Positions 1-8,917 are shown, numbered from the stretch's first letter. The stretch is DNA of 64,000 nt from CAVRRZ01 sp963723745 (GCA_963723745.1 CAVRRZ010000005.1:1054001-1118000); one strand, 5' to 3'. Numbers and translations are program-made. Notes: generated by a model not told the origin, from the letters alone.

Positions 1-71
1 GGCCCGGCCGGGAGACGGTGGAACTGACCGCCCCCGGCCGGGCCGTGTACGAACTGGGCCGCGAGGCCTGA
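1..71 (+). CDS. 3' end of an unidentified gene (partial)
   Basis: The window opens inside a reading frame that runs from base 3 to a TGA at 69-71 and encodes only the last 22 residues, ending VYELGREA. The stretch VELTAPGRAVYELG resembles the wing and following helix of winged-helix regulators such as MarR or ArsR types. That is only a resemblance over a few residues, and the family cannot be fixed. It converges on the PaiB-like gene, with 6 bases between the two stop codons. Confidence 0.45.
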   Translation, partial: PGRETVELTAPGRAVYELGREA

Positions 72-84
72 CGGGGTTCAGGCC
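65..84. terminator. short hairpin between converging genes
   Basis: GGCCTGA (65-71) pairs with TCAGGCC (78-84) across a 6-base loop. The hairpin overlaps the stop codons of both converging genes and has no T-run, so it is a weak candidate for a shared terminator. Confidence 0.35.
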
Positions 85-725
85 GGCGGTCGTTCCGCGG
101 CGGACGGTCGGAGGGCCGCCATCGCGTCGGCGACCTGCTGCTCGCGCCCGCCGCCCTCCCGGCGGAGCCCCGCGACGACACCGGCGTAGTCGGCGTCGTC
201 CCTGTTCTGGCTGAGCTTGGCCTTGGCGCTCACCTGCTCGATGGCGAACTCGACGCCGACGATGGCGCGCAGCTGCTTCTCCACGTACCGGCTCGGCGCG
301 TCGTCGACCGACCACGGCTCGTCCCGGAACCGCTCGTGCGCGTGGGTGAGCCGGGTGACCGCGTCGAGGAGCCACTCGGCGTCCTCGTGCACCTCGACGC
401 GGCCCGCGAAGTGCACCGCGGAGTAGTTCCAGGTCGGCACGACCCGGCCGTGTCGCGCCTTCGACGGGTACCAGGCGGCGGAGACGTAGGCCTCGGCTCC
501 GGTGACGACGGCCAGCGCGGGCGCGCCGGGCCGGATCGACCTCCAGTGCGGATTGGCCCGTGCCAGGTGGAAGACCAGCCGGCCGTCGTCCCAGAGCACC
601 GGCAGCAGCGTCGCCGTCGGGTATCCGCCCTCGGAGACGGTCACCAGCTGCGCCGAGCCCACGGCGGCCACGAGGCGGCGGACCTCGTCGCCGTCCTCCA
701 GCGCGTTGGACCGCGGGACGTACAC
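78..725 (-). CDS. PaiB-like FMN-binding protein
   Basis: This 215-residue protein belongs to the PaiB / FMN-binding negative transcriptional regulator family, which has the split-barrel flavin fold of pyridoxamine-phosphate oxidases. The N-terminus, YVPRSNALEDGDEV, is the family's usual opening. A core near residues 20-110 includes VTVSEGGYPTATLLPVLW, and the AWYPSK and VPTWNYSAVHFAGRVEV segments are typical. The GTG at 725 was chosen because it gives the canonical N-terminus; the open frame upstream has no family similarity and runs into the transposon. In Bacillus, PaiB is tied to repression of sporulation and protease genes; here the role is unknown. The gene lies on the far side of the Tn7-like insertion from whiG, and its promoter must lie in the 86 bp before 811 or come from the transposon end. 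Confidence 0.85.
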   Translation of the reverse strand: MYVPRSNALEDGDEVRRLVAAVGSAQLVTVSEGGYPTATLLPVLWDDGRLVFHLARANPHWRSIRPGAPALAVVTGAEAYVSAAWYPSKARHGRVVPTWNYSAVHFAGRVEVHEDAEWLLDAVTRLTHAHERFRDEPWSVDDAPSRYVEKQLRAIVGVEFAIEQVSAKAKLSQNRDDADYAGVVAGLRREGGGREQQVADAMAALRPSAAERPPA

Positions 726-806
726 GGTGGTCAGGCTCCGACCGTGGCGTGACTGCGCGCCCCGGTCCGCTCCTCGCTCGTTCCTCGCTGCGATGCTCCT
801 GCGGCT

Positions 807-811
807 GTAGT
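807..811. repeat. left target-site duplication, GTAGT
   Basis: GTAGT immediately precedes the transposon's first base. It is repeated exactly at 21025-21029, after the last base. Five base pairs is the duplication size of Tn7-family transposition. Confidence 0.9.
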
Positions 812-964
812 TGTGACCGGACTCGACAGTTGAGCAGCGCGCGACCCGCTGACCTGCGGCTTGGACACGATTCTGCTCATCGCACGGACACGATAGTCGA
901 GCAGGAGCGCGGCTCCTGGACTCGATAGTTGAGCAGGACTGCGCGGACACGATAGTTGAGCAGG
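812..964. repeat. transposon left end with TnsB-type binding repeats
   Basis: Copies of a repeat close to GGACWCGATAGTTGAGCAGG occur at 819-836, 886-905, 918-937 and 945-964, all in one orientation. A weaker copy lies near 863-880. The first is fused to the terminal TGTGACC. The repeats match those in the right end in inverted orientation, as expected for TnsB sites. Confidence 0.88.
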
Positions 965-1027
965 ATGGGCCCCGGAACGACTGCGGACCGCTCATTACTG
1001 GTCCAGACCTAATCTCAGGTGCTATCG

Positions 1028-1065
1028 ACCACTCAGATGGGTTGACGGACCACTGTGTGAGTGGT
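1028..1065. promoter_or_regulatory. inverted repeat upstream of the first cargo gene
   Basis: ACCACTCA (1028-1035) is repeated inverted as TGAGTGGT (1058-1065), about 55 bases before the start of the next gene. A TTGACG at 1042-1047 lies between the arms and could be a -35 element, but no good -10 was seen. It could be an operator or a hairpin; the assignment is tentative. Confidence 0.3.
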
Positions 1066-1118
1066 TGAGTCTCTCTCAGAGCGGTGCCGCACCGCTCACA
1101 ACCGGTCAGGAGCCAGTC

Positions 1119-1685
1119 ATGAGCAGCAACGAGTACGTCGCCTTCCCCGTGCGAGTCGAGTTCGTTCCGGACGTGACAGCGCTCTGCGCTCGGCTGGAGG
1201 CCGTCCGCAACGGGAGCCTCACCGATGAGCAGGCCGTGACGCCCGACGGCACCCACATCGAGTTGCCGGGTGGCGGGACCCCCGCGCAGCCGGGGAGTCG
1301 CGGGGGCAGCGCCGCCAACAAGGTCGAGGGCGACGGCGTCGTGTGGACCCCAGAGCAGTACGCACTCCTCCGGGACAACACCACCGTGAGCGCATCCCGT
1401 ATTCACAAGATCCTGGACACCCTCGCCGAAGCAGGCGGTGAGCGGGTAACGACCACCGTCCTGTCCGACCGAACGGGCGTGCGGGACACCGAGATCCGAC
1501 ACGCCCTGGGTTGGCTCACCAAGTTCATGAGGGGCAACCCCAACGTCTTCGACAGCGACCAGTGGCCGATGGGCTGGGCCTACGGACGCGAGATCGACCC
1601 CGACAACGCGTTCGAGTTCCACTACCGGATGACAGCCGAGCAGATTGGAGGGTGGACCGGCGCGCCCAACGGCACCCAGCAGTAG
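1119..1685 (+). CDS. hypothetical cargo protein with winged-helix-like C-terminus
   Basis: The protein has 188 residues and no family I recognise. The ATG at 1119 was chosen because AGGAG lies 7 bases before it; an upstream in-frame start has no such site. An N-terminal part (VAFPVRVEFVPDV...) is followed by a Gly/Pro-rich linker near residue 55. The second half (WTPEQYALLRDN...SASRIHKILDTLAEAGGERVTTTVLSDRTGV) reads like a helical, possibly winged-helix, domain. A strong hairpin terminator follows, so it is probably a single-gene unit. It lies just inside the transposon's left end, a common cargo position for small regulators or accessory genes. Confidence 0.7.
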   Translation: MSSNEYVAFPVRVEFVPDVTALCARLEAVRNGSLTDEQAVTPDGTHIELPGGGTPAQPGSRGGSAANKVEGDGVVWTPEQYALLRDNTTVSASRIHKILDTLAEAGGERVTTTVLSDRTGVRDTEIRHALGWLTKFMRGNPNVFDSDQWPMGWAYGREIDPDNAFEFHYRMTAEQIGGWTGAPNGTQQ

Positions 1686-1706
1686 CAGAATGATCAACAG
1701 ATAGGT

Positions 1707-1739
1707 CTGTAGGCCCGTGATCTCCCCACGGGCCTACAG
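1707..1739. terminator. hairpin terminator between converging cargo genes
   Basis: CTGTAGGCCCGTG (1707-1719) pairs perfectly with CACGGGCCTACAG (1727-1739) across a 7-base loop, a 13-bp stem. It lies 21 bases after the hypothetical gene's stop. The OLD-nuclease gene converges on it, so it could end transcription both ways, although no T-run follows. Confidence 0.75.
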
Positions 1740-1954
1740 CCATGCGCAGACCCAGCGCTAACGGCGCTGCTCCGCACGAGCAGGCGCAATGATCGTCGCG
1801 CCCGGCAGGCAGCACCATTGCGACGGCCCACCTCAAGGAGGCCGCCCGATGTGGTGGTGACGTACAGCGCCGGGAGAAGGGAGACGGCGAGTCGACGGCG
1901 ACGGCGGAGCCTCCGTCGGTGAGGCTTGGGGACTGGACGGAGCACCGGCCTCGA

Positions 1955-3865
1955 TTAGGACAGGGCGTTGGTGATTGCTTTGTGCAACACCTTCAGTGCC
2001 TTCTTTCCCTCGGGAGTGAGCGCGATCTCCGACGGGCTCTGCACGAGGCGACTGGCGACGGCAGGCTTGCCGATCAGCGGTGCGCCGTTGCTCTTGCACC
2101 ACTCCCGGAGTCGGCCAGCGATGGGGCCGGGACCATCGAGCGCCTCGGTCGTGACGGCGGGGCCCATGTATCCGGTGTCCGTCATCAGGGCAGCGACGAC
2201 GTTGACGTAGCACTCCGGCGTGATGAGGTCTTCGACGGCGCTGCCGGTCGGTAGGGCGAAGATGCGCTTCTTGTCCACGCCTGCGGCTACGAGATTCTCT
2301 TGATACTCATCGCCTGGCTGATCTCCGTCCACGAGGTAGGCGACTTTGGCGGCGACGGCTTCGTTGGCGAGATCGCTGATCGGCGCTGAAGACAGTCCGG
2401 GCGCGACCTGATAGCCGATGTCCGTTGCGTTGGTGGCGAGGCGGATCAGAGTCGGCAGCAAGATCATGTCGGACGGGCCTTCGGCTAGGACGGCGCGTCG
2501 GCACACCGAGAAGGCTGCGGCTCCGGCTCCCATTGCGAACAAGAGCGGGCTGAACCCCGGTTCGTTGCTCGCCCAGAAGTCGTTGCGGAGGACACTGGCG
2601 GCGCGGTTTGGGGTTGGCGCGACGAGGCGGATGCCTGTTCCGAGGTCTGGCGGCAGACATCCGGGTGAGTGAGTGGTGTAGATGACCTTGCTCGTCCGGA
2701 CGTGATGTAGCAGGACGTCGATCAGGTCGGCCTGGGCGTCGTAGTGCAGGTGTGTCTCGGCTTCGTCGAGCATCAGCACGGGCGGAATGTCACTGTGATG
2801 GCGAGCGAGGAAGCAGACGAGCGCGATGAAGGTCTTGAGGCCGTCACTTCTCTCATGGATGGCGGTGGTTGCTCCGCTCTCCTCGTCGATGAGCACTTCG
2901 AGCAAATCGCCGTTGATTGCAAGGGCCACAGTCAACCTGGCTTGCCGCCAAGTGGGTTGCAAGCGCTCTGCCAGCCGCTGATTGACCGCCTTCAAGTGAG
3001 TCTTGATCCGGGTCGTGTCCCCGGTCTTTTGGACGGCTCGCAGTACGGACACGCTTGTCTCGCCGAGGGACAACAGGTTCACGAGCGCGGGCGGGGTGTG
3101 ATTGTGAAGGTTGACGTCTGCGAGGTTGTACTCCGTTTGGAGGACGCGGTCGCGCTCCTCGAACAGTAGGAACTCCGGCACTCTCACGCGCAGGCGCTGG
3201 CGGGCCACCAGGTGCGGCGGATCCGCGTCGAGTCGAGCACTGAGGTCGTCGAGGACGGACGCGAACCGAGCGATGGCGTCCCCGGTCTTGGCTGACGTTG
3301 CTCCATCAGCCGTGCGCTCGTGGCACCACTCCCGCAGCGACTTCAGTTCCTCGACACACGAGCCCCGCTGGCTGTCTTCGACCTCGTGGAGGCACGTACG
3401 CACAGCGTCAATCCAGCCCTGGACGTCATCCTGCTCGCGAATCAGCAAGTGGAAGCGGGTGTTGAACCGGTCGAGGGCCGCGAGCGCCTTGTCCAGGGGC
3501 CCTCGTGACCTGTTCAACGTCGGCTCCACGTTCGTTTGCCAGGAGCCGTCGAGCATCTTCTGGAAGATGAAGGCGTAGGGCTTGTCGTCGGTGTCCAGGT
3601 CGCTCAAGGCGGAGTGGTCGTCGTCTTCCAATGCGAATCGGGTGTAGACGACGGGCTGGGCGGCGCTGTGCTGGGCAATGCTGCGGCTTCGGCTGGGGCC
3701 CGGTAGTGCCTCTGAGTCCTCCTCGGAGAGCCAGGCGAGGGCTTCTAGAACGCTGCTCTTGCCAGCCTCGTTCGGTCCGAGGAGTGCGATCAGCCGCCCA
3801 TCGAGGTTGCAGGACGCGTCTGCGAGGCGCTTGTAGCCCCGGATGTGAACCTTGGTCAGACGCAT
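1955..3865 (-). CDS. OLD-family ATPase with TOPRIM nuclease domain
   Basis: The 636-residue protein pairs an SMC/RecF-like ATPase with a C-terminal TOPRIM domain, the plan of OLD (overcoming lysogenization defect) nucleases. Walker A is GPNEAGKSS at residues 30-38. Walker B is VLMLDEAETHLH, near two-thirds of the length. The TOPRIM segment has AVLAEGPSDMILLP followed by VDGDQPG, the acidic residues that bind metal. Such proteins cut DNA and act in phage defence. GajA of Gabija is an OLD relative, but no UvrD-like GajB partner lies nearby, so this fits a stand-alone class 1 OLD system. The ATG at 3865 has GGAG 5 bases upstream; a GTG two codons earlier is less well placed. It is transposon cargo, bounded by the outer left end and a degenerate inner copy of it. 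Confidence 0.88.
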   Translation of the reverse strand: MRLTKVHIRGYKRLADASCNLDGRLIALLGPNEAGKSSVLEALAWLSEEDSEALPGPSRSRSIAQHSAAQPVVYTRFALEDDDHSALSDLDTDDKPYAFIFQKMLDGSWQTNVEPTLNRSRGPLDKALAALDRFNTRFHLLIREQDDVQGWIDAVRTCLHEVEDSQRGSCVEELKSLREWCHERTADGATSAKTGDAIARFASVLDDLSARLDADPPHLVARQRLRVRVPEFLLFEERDRVLQTEYNLADVNLHNHTPPALVNLLSLGETSVSVLRAVQKTGDTTRIKTHLKAVNQRLAERLQPTWRQARLTVALAINGDLLEVLIDEESGATTAIHERSDGLKTFIALVCFLARHHSDIPPVLMLDEAETHLHYDAQADLIDVLLHHVRTSKVIYTTHSPGCLPPDLGTGIRLVAPTPNRAASVLRNDFWASNEPGFSPLLFAMGAGAAAFSVCRRAVLAEGPSDMILLPTLIRLATNATDIGYQVAPGLSSAPISDLANEAVAAKVAYLVDGDQPGDEYQENLVAAGVDKKRIFALPTGSAVEDLITPECYVNVVAALMTDTGYMGPAVTTEALDGPGPIAGRLREWCKSNGAPLIGKPAVASRLVQSPSEIALTPEGKKALKVLHKAITNALS

Positions 3866-3974
3866 CGGCACTCCACGGTTACGCCACGGCGGGTGTGCAC
3901 CGTAACTGGCGGGACTGACAACTCGTCACAGACAGTGGCGGCACGCACCTACGACTTCACCAGTCGCATGGTCA

Positions 3975-4030
3975 CGTGACTGAACTCGATAGTTGAGTAC
4001 CGCCGCCTCGCCGACCCGCGGCTTGGGCAG
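3975..4030. repeat. degenerate internal copy of the transposon left end
   Basis: From 3975 the sequence reads CGTGACTGAACTCGATAGTT and continues GAGTACC, matching the transposon terminus (TGTGACYGGACTCGAYAGTTG) with few changes. Resemblance to the outer left end continues for about 55 bases and closes with a shared CGGCTTGG. It points the same way as the outer left end and sits between the OLD gene and the DUF4062 gene. It looks like the decayed end of an older or second related element. The 5 bases before it (GGTCA) do not match the GTAGT duplication. Confidence 0.72.
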
Positions 4031-4152
4031 CGGCGGGCTCACCCAGCGGACACCACGTTCTGAACCGCCCTGGGTCTGATGGAGACCCGATCTATTGGAT
4101 TCCCACCCCGGCGGAGCGGCCCGGAACGACCATACGGGGGAAGCCGGTCTGT

Positions 4153-5301
4153 CTACCCCCAAGGGCCGCGGGCGGTGCTGGTGGACCGCACCGCCTGGAG
4201 CAGGCGGACGGCGAGTTCATCGGCGACAGCGGGCAGCCCCTCGGTGAGGCTGGCGCGGGTGACCTGATCGACCGGCTCGGTGCGGGCTGCCTTGTCGCCG
4301 TGCATGGACATGGCCCCGCTGGTGCGGTGGCCGACCTGGCTGGGGTCTCCCTCGGCAATGCGATCGATGGGGTCGAGGGCCGCGGCGAGTGCGACGTGCT
4401 CGGTCGCGGGCAGGTGCGGGGCGAGGATGCGGAGGAGGACGCCGATACGTTGGGCGAGGTCGGCCTGGTTGACGAGTGCGCCCATGACGTCGGTCGGCAG
4501 TGCCTGGAAGATCATGGCCGCGCCGTCGCGGCCGACAGCCAGTCCTGCGTATGGGTCCTGCTGGCGCTGGTCGTACCGGCCGCCACCGGCGTTCGGGTCG
4601 CTCGGTCGGAGGGTCCAGGCGGTGGTGCCGTCGTGGTTGATGGCGAGGGCGTCGCCCTGTCCGAAGAAGCCGATCTCACGGCCCCGCACGGCCAACCGCT
4701 GAGCGAGATCAGCGAGTTGAGAGACCGGCCGGAGTGCTCCGGTGGCGGTCGGCAGGGCATGTACTTCCAGGGCGGGGGCGTAGAGGTTGCGGTCGGTAAG
4801 GGCTGGCCGGTCGCGTCTCCACGTCACTGGCACCGGCTGGGTGAGCGGGAGGTAGGTAAGGGGCGGTGGGGGAACTTCAAGGCCCCGCATTGCCTCGGTG
4901 ACGCGGATGCCGAGGTCCATGCCGTCGCTGAACTCGGCCCAGAATCGTCCGCGTTGGTACTCGCCGAGTCGCCGGATGAAGTCCTCCTGGGCGGGGTCGT
5001 GGGCGACGCCGGTCTTCTTGAACACCAGGATCGGGATGCCGCGCTGCTGGGCGACGTTGTACTCCTCCTCGGTGGCGGAGATGCCGGAGTCCTCCATCTC
5101 GTCGCCGTAGTGCGAGCCGAGCAGCAGGACGTACACGTCGGCCTGGCCCACTCCGTCGAGGCAGGCATCGCGGCTGGTGGCGTTGCGAGCGCCGAAGTCC
5201 TCGAACCGTGACGGCTCGTGCCCGAGGGCGTGGATCAGGCCGGGGAGGTAGTCGCGCTCGGCGGCAAGGCCGCGTCGGACCGAGGAGATGAAGACCCGCA
5301 T
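4153..5301 (-). CDS. DUF4062-domain protein
   Basis: The 382-residue protein opens with MRVFISSVRRGLAAERDYL, the signature of DUF4062, a TIR/nucleoside-hydrolase-like fold found in many defence and signalling proteins. The domain spans roughly the first 110 residues and continues through DVYVLLLGSHYGDEMEDSG, SATEEEYNVAQQRGIPILVF and a conserved E of the DFIRRL segment. The remainder, up to the C-terminus, has no family I recognise and could be a sensor or effector. The ATG follows the zinc-ribbon gene's TAG after 3 bases, so the two are translationally coupled. The transposon location beside restriction and OLD genes suggests an antiphage role, which is inference. What the N-terminal domain binds or hydrolyses is unknown. 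Confidence 0.82.
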   Translation of the reverse strand: MRVFISSVRRGLAAERDYLPGLIHALGHEPSRFEDFGARNATSRDACLDGVGQADVYVLLLGSHYGDEMEDSGISATEEEYNVAQQRGIPILVFKKTGVAHDPAQEDFIRRLGEYQRGRFWAEFSDGMDLGIRVTEAMRGLEVPPPPLTYLPLTQPVPVTWRRDRPALTDRNLYAPALEVHALPTATGALRPVSQLADLAQRLAVRGREIGFFGQGDALAINHDGTTAWTLRPSDPNAGGGRYDQRQQDPYAGLAVGRDGAAMIFQALPTDVMGALVNQADLAQRIGVLLRILAPHLPATEHVALAAALDPIDRIAEGDPSQVGHRTSGAMSMHGDKAARTEPVDQVTRASLTEGLPAVADELAVRLLQAVRSTSTARGPWG

Positions 5302-5304
5302 GTC

Positions 5305-5598
5305 CTACCTGTCCCCGCAGAGGAGGACGACGACACGCTGCCGTCGCCATTCGGGCATGTTCGAGGACAGCGCCTCCTCGGCCTCGCGGCTCAGCCGGTC
5401 ACCGCCGATCTTCCACAGGCAGCCGCACTCCTGGCACACGATGTCTCCGGCGCCGTCCTTGCGGACACCCCCGTGGTGATCATGGTCGCAGCGGAGGAAG
5501 TCGGGTACGCCCCGGTGCACCGGGACACAGATGTTGATCGACGACCGGCATCGGCGGCATTCCAGCCGCACCTTGACTGCGTCGGGCCTGCCTTCCAT
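5305..5598 (-). CDS. small zinc-ribbon protein coupled to the DUF4062 gene
   Basis: This 97-residue protein has a strong ribosome site (AAGGAGGA) 4 bases before its ATG and ends 3 bases before the DUF4062 start. It has two cysteine pairs, CRRC near residues 14-17 and CQEC near residues 58-61, with a further C after each, and a His-rich CDHDHHGG between them. This pattern suggests one or two zinc sites. The function is unknown. Its tight pairing with the DUF4062 gene suggests a two-component module in which it is a nucleic-acid-binding or sensing partner. Confidence 0.7.
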   Translation of the reverse strand: MEGRPDAVKVRLECRRCRSSINICVPVHRGVPDFLRCDHDHHGGVRKDGAGDIVCQECGCLWKIGGDRLSREAEEALSSNMPEWRRQRVVVLLCGDR

Positions 5599-5782
5599 GC
5601 GTCCTCCTTACCGATCGAATCAGGTTCGGGACGGACGGTAGGAGGATGGTCCGACAGAACGCCGCTGCTCGGCTCGGGCCTTCCGTAGGGTCTGGCAGGG
5701 GCGCCGCGGGCTCCCTACGAAGCGGAAGCCGCTGGCTGGCTGCTGGCCCGCGGAATGGGTGAACGATGCCTGCGACTGGTGG

Positions 5783-8700
5783 TCATGCTGACTGTTCCTC
5801 GGCTTTGAGATTCTCGTGGACGAGTTCGCCGAGGAGGTACACGACCTTGGCCTTGATCCTCTCGTCGGTGAAGAAGATGTCGGCCATCTTGTTGTGACTG
5901 GTCTGGTTGCCCAGGACGGCCTCGACGACCGCGTCGTTGAGGTCGGGGGACTCCATGAACTGCTTCTTGGAGTTGTTCGCCGCCTGTGTCTGGATGGTGT
6001 CGTCGCTCATGAGGACGGTGACCACCCCCTCGACCCACGACTGCTGCGTTGCGGGGCTGAAGTCTTCCCCGGCGAACAGGTCGTTCACCTTCGCGAGGAC
6101 CTCTTGCAGCCGGACCATGCGCGGGTCGTGCTTCTGGCCGGAGCCGGTTGCGGTGATGGGCTTGAGGCCCCTCGCCTCGCCGGTCTTGAGGTCGAGCGTG
6201 TGATCCCCTGAGCGGGACTGCTTGATGTGGGTGAGTTCGACGGTGGAGAAGTCGACTTCCTGGTTGCGGTTCTTGGCCGCGATCTGGCGGCCGAGGAATC
6301 GCAGGTACAGCGACCGCTTCTCCAGGTCGGTGTCCTGGTAGTTGACGATCTGGGAGAGGAAGTCGTAGAGCCGGACGAACGAACCAACGTCCTTGCGGAA
6401 GATGTCCAGTTCGTCGATCTTGGCCTTGTCATTGGCGGCGACGGCGGCCTCGTAGCGGCTATTGAACCGGTCCTTTGCCGCCTTGAGCGGGGCCTGGATG
6501 GCGGAGTTGCCCTTGCCGCCGACGTACGCCTCGGCGAACGCGTCGACCTCTGCGGCGGTGTAGATGCCCGCGTGGTCCAACTTGGCCTGGAGGTCGTGGA
6601 CGAGGTCGGGATCGGTTTCGCCTTCGATGGTGGCGGTCTCGAAATACTGCTTGAAGTCGGCGAGGACCTCGTCGGGGTTGTTGACGAAGTCCAGGACGTA
6701 GGTGGTGTCCTTGCCGCCCGCCGGATAGATCCGGTTGAGCCGCGAGAGGGTCTGCACGGTGGTGACGCCCGACAGGCGCTTGTCGACGTACATGGCGCAC
6801 AGCAGCGGCTGGTCGAAGCCGGTCTGGAACTTGTTGGCGACCAGCATGACCTGGAACTCGTCGGTCGCGAACGCCTTCGGCAGGGACCGGCCCTTGAGCG
6901 CGGGGTTCAGGTTGCCTTCGGTGTAGGGCGGCTCAACGTTGGGGAACGCGACCCCGTCGACCTCAATGGAGCCGGAGAACGCGACAAGGGTGGCGATGTC
7001 GTTGTAGCCGCGCTTCGTGATGTAGCGATCGATGGCTTCCTTGTACCGGACGGCTGCCTCCCGCGAGGAGGTGACGACCATGGCCTTGGCGTGCCCGTCG
7101 AGGAGGTGCCGCACGTTCGTGCGGTAGTGCTCGACGATGATCTGGACCTTTTGGGCGATGTTCGTGGGGTGCAGGGACACCCACTTCATCAGGCCCTTGG
7201 TGGCTTCGGCTTCGTCAACGACCTTGGCCTCGGACAACGTCGTCTTCCCGGCGGCAGCGGTGGCCTTGACCTTCTCCGCGATCCGGTACGCGGTGCTATA
7301 GGTGGTGTAGTTCTGGAGAACGTCGAGGATGAAGCCTTCCTCGATGGCCTGCCGCATCGTGTACTCGTGGAAGGCGCGGCGGATGCCGTTCGCGTCCTTG
7401 CGCCCAAAGAGTTCCATCGTCTTCTGCTTAGGCGTCGCGGTGAACGCGAAGAACGACAGGTCTGGCGACTCGGCGCGCCCTTCCATCTCTGCCGCGAGCA
7501 TCGCCTCGGTGTCGATCTCGCCGCCGTCGGCGAGGTCGGCCTCTTCCTCGGCGGTGAGCACCTTGCGCAACTGCTGGCTGGTGCGACCGGTCTGAGAGGA
7601 GTGGGCCTCGTCGGCGATGATGGCGAACTTCTTGCCCGCCAGCCCCTTGTGGGAGGCGATTTCGGCCATCGCGAACGGGAAGGTCTGCATCGTCACGACG
7701 ATGATCAACCGGCCCGACATCAACTCCTTCGCCAGCAACCCGGACTTCGAGGTCTGACCGGCCTTCTGGGCTTCGTCAATGTTGATCTTCCCGACGGTGC
7801 CGTCGGTGCCCTCGATCTGCTTGATGGCCGCCTGCAACTGGTCGTCGAGGACGTTGCGGTCCGTGATGACGATGACCGAGTCGAAGACCTTCTCGTTGTT
7901 GTCGTCATGAAGGGTCGCGAGACCGTGCGCCGTCCAGGAGATGCTGTTCGTCTTCCCAGAACCAGCGGAGTGCTGCCCCAGGTAGCGCTGACCCGGCCCT
8001 TCAGCCTTGACGGTGGCCAGCAGGTTGGTGACCAACTCCCACTGGTGGAAGCGCGGGAACAGCAGCGTCGTCTTCTTCGACTTCGCCCCGGTGATCGGGT
8101 CGACGTCGTCCTTAATCTCGACGTGCAGAAACTTGCCGATGATGTTGAGCCACGCGTCGCGGTCCCAGACGCGCTCCCACATGTACGACGTGGACGAGTT
8201 GCCCTCGACGACCGGGTTACCGGCTCCCCCGTCGCGACCCATGTTGAACGGCAGGAAGAACGTCTCCTGTCCGGCCAACTTCGTGGTCATGTAGACCTCG
8301 TCGTTCGACATCGCGAAGTGCACCAGCGCCCGCGACCCGAACGCCAGCAGCGGCTCACCCTTGACCGGGCGGTCGTTGCGGTACTGCTTCTTCGCGTCCT
8401 CGACCGTCTGAGTCGTGTCGGTCTTCAACTCCACCGTGGCGACAGGCAGGCCGTTCACGAAGAACACCAAGTCGATCGACTCGGCCGGACGCTGCTTCGA
8501 GTAGTGCACCTGCCGCATCACCCGGAGCCGCACCTTGCCGTACCGCTCCAGCGTCGCCTTGTTCAGCGTCGTGGCGGGCTTGAACTCACACATCGAGAAC
8601 CGGCCGGGCGTCCTCTTGAAGCCCTTGCGGAGCACGTTCAGCGTGCCGCCACCGTTCTCCAACGGCATGTCCAGCGCCTTGACGAGCCTGTCGAGGAACT

Positions 8701-8917
8701 GGTCGCGCGACTTCTTCTCGTCCGCAGCGGACGCACCGGGCTTGACGACCTTCGCCAACTCCTCCGGCTGCGTGTCCTCAAGCCATCCGAACACGTCCTC
8801 CGGGAACAACGCCCGGTCCTTGTCGTAACCGGCGTCGGTGGTCGAGTACAGCCAGCCATGCGCGGCGAGGTACTCGCACAGTTCTCGCTCGAACTCGCTC
8901 TCGTGCTCCTGCCCCAC
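5783..8917 (-). CDS. hsdR: type I restriction enzyme, R subunit (HsdR)
   Basis: HsdR is the motor and nuclease subunit that translocates and cuts unmodified DNA in complex with HsdM and HsdS. At 1044 residues it is a normal full-length R subunit. The N-terminal nuclease domain shows DLVFFVNGLPVATVELKT near residues 155-175, carrying the D...ExK of the PD-(D/E)XK core. The SF2 motor has Walker A in AGSGKTNS, a DEAHSSQTG box II and FTATPK box III. The helicase motifs later include FQTGFDQP and QTLSRLNR. The GTG at 8917 starts one base after the hsdS stop and has GGGGAGAGG upstream; a further in-frame start at 8944 would overlap hsdS by 26 bases. It is the last gene of the hsdM-hsdS-hsdR operon. 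Confidence 0.96.
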   Translation of the reverse strand: MGQEHESEFERELCEYLAAHGWLYSTTDAGYDKDRALFPEDVFGWLEDTQPEELAKVVKPGASAADEKKSRDQFLDRLVKALDMPLENGGGTLNVLRKGFKRTPGRFSMCEFKPATTLNKATLERYGKVRLRVMRQVHYSKQRPAESIDLVFFVNGLPVATVELKTDTTQTVEDAKKQYRNDRPVKGEPLLAFGSRALVHFAMSNDEVYMTTKLAGQETFFLPFNMGRDGGAGNPVVEGNSSTSYMWERVWDRDAWLNIIGKFLHVEIKDDVDPITGAKSKKTTLLFPRFHQWELVTNLLATVKAEGPGQRYLGQHSAGSGKTNSISWTAHGLATLHDDNNEKVFDSVIVITDRNVLDDQLQAAIKQIEGTDGTVGKINIDEAQKAGQTSKSGLLAKELMSGRLIIVVTMQTFPFAMAEIASHKGLAGKKFAIIADEAHSSQTGRTSQQLRKVLTAEEEADLADGGEIDTEAMLAAEMEGRAESPDLSFFAFTATPKQKTMELFGRKDANGIRRAFHEYTMRQAIEEGFILDVLQNYTTYSTAYRIAEKVKATAAAGKTTLSEAKVVDEAEATKGLMKWVSLHPTNIAQKVQIIVEHYRTNVRHLLDGHAKAMVVTSSREAAVRYKEAIDRYITKRGYNDIATLVAFSGSIEVDGVAFPNVEPPYTEGNLNPALKGRSLPKAFATDEFQVMLVANKFQTGFDQPLLCAMYVDKRLSGVTTVQTLSRLNRIYPAGGKDTTYVLDFVNNPDEVLADFKQYFETATIEGETDPDLVHDLQAKLDHAGIYTAAEVDAFAEAYVGGKGNSAIQAPLKAAKDRFNSRYEAAVAANDKAKIDELDIFRKDVGSFVRLYDFLSQIVNYQDTDLEKRSLYLRFLGRQIAAKNRNQEVDFSTVELTHIKQSRSGDHTLDLKTGEARGLKPITATGSGQKHDPRMVRLQEVLAKVNDLFAGEDFSPATQQSWVEGVVTVLMSDDTIQTQAANNSKKQFMESPDLNDAVVEAVLGNQTSHNKMADIFFTDERIKAKVVYLLGELVHENLKAEEQSA

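Noticed and set aside
819..964. Evenly repeated 20-bp units resembling a CRISPR array
   Set aside because: The repeats occur at both transposon ends in inverted orientation, with no spacers of constant length and no cas genes. They are transposase-binding sites.
1955..3865. Gabija (GajA-GajB) system
   Set aside because: The OLD protein resembles GajA, but no helicase gene adjoins it; the neighbour on one side is the transposon left end and on the other a DUF4062 gene.
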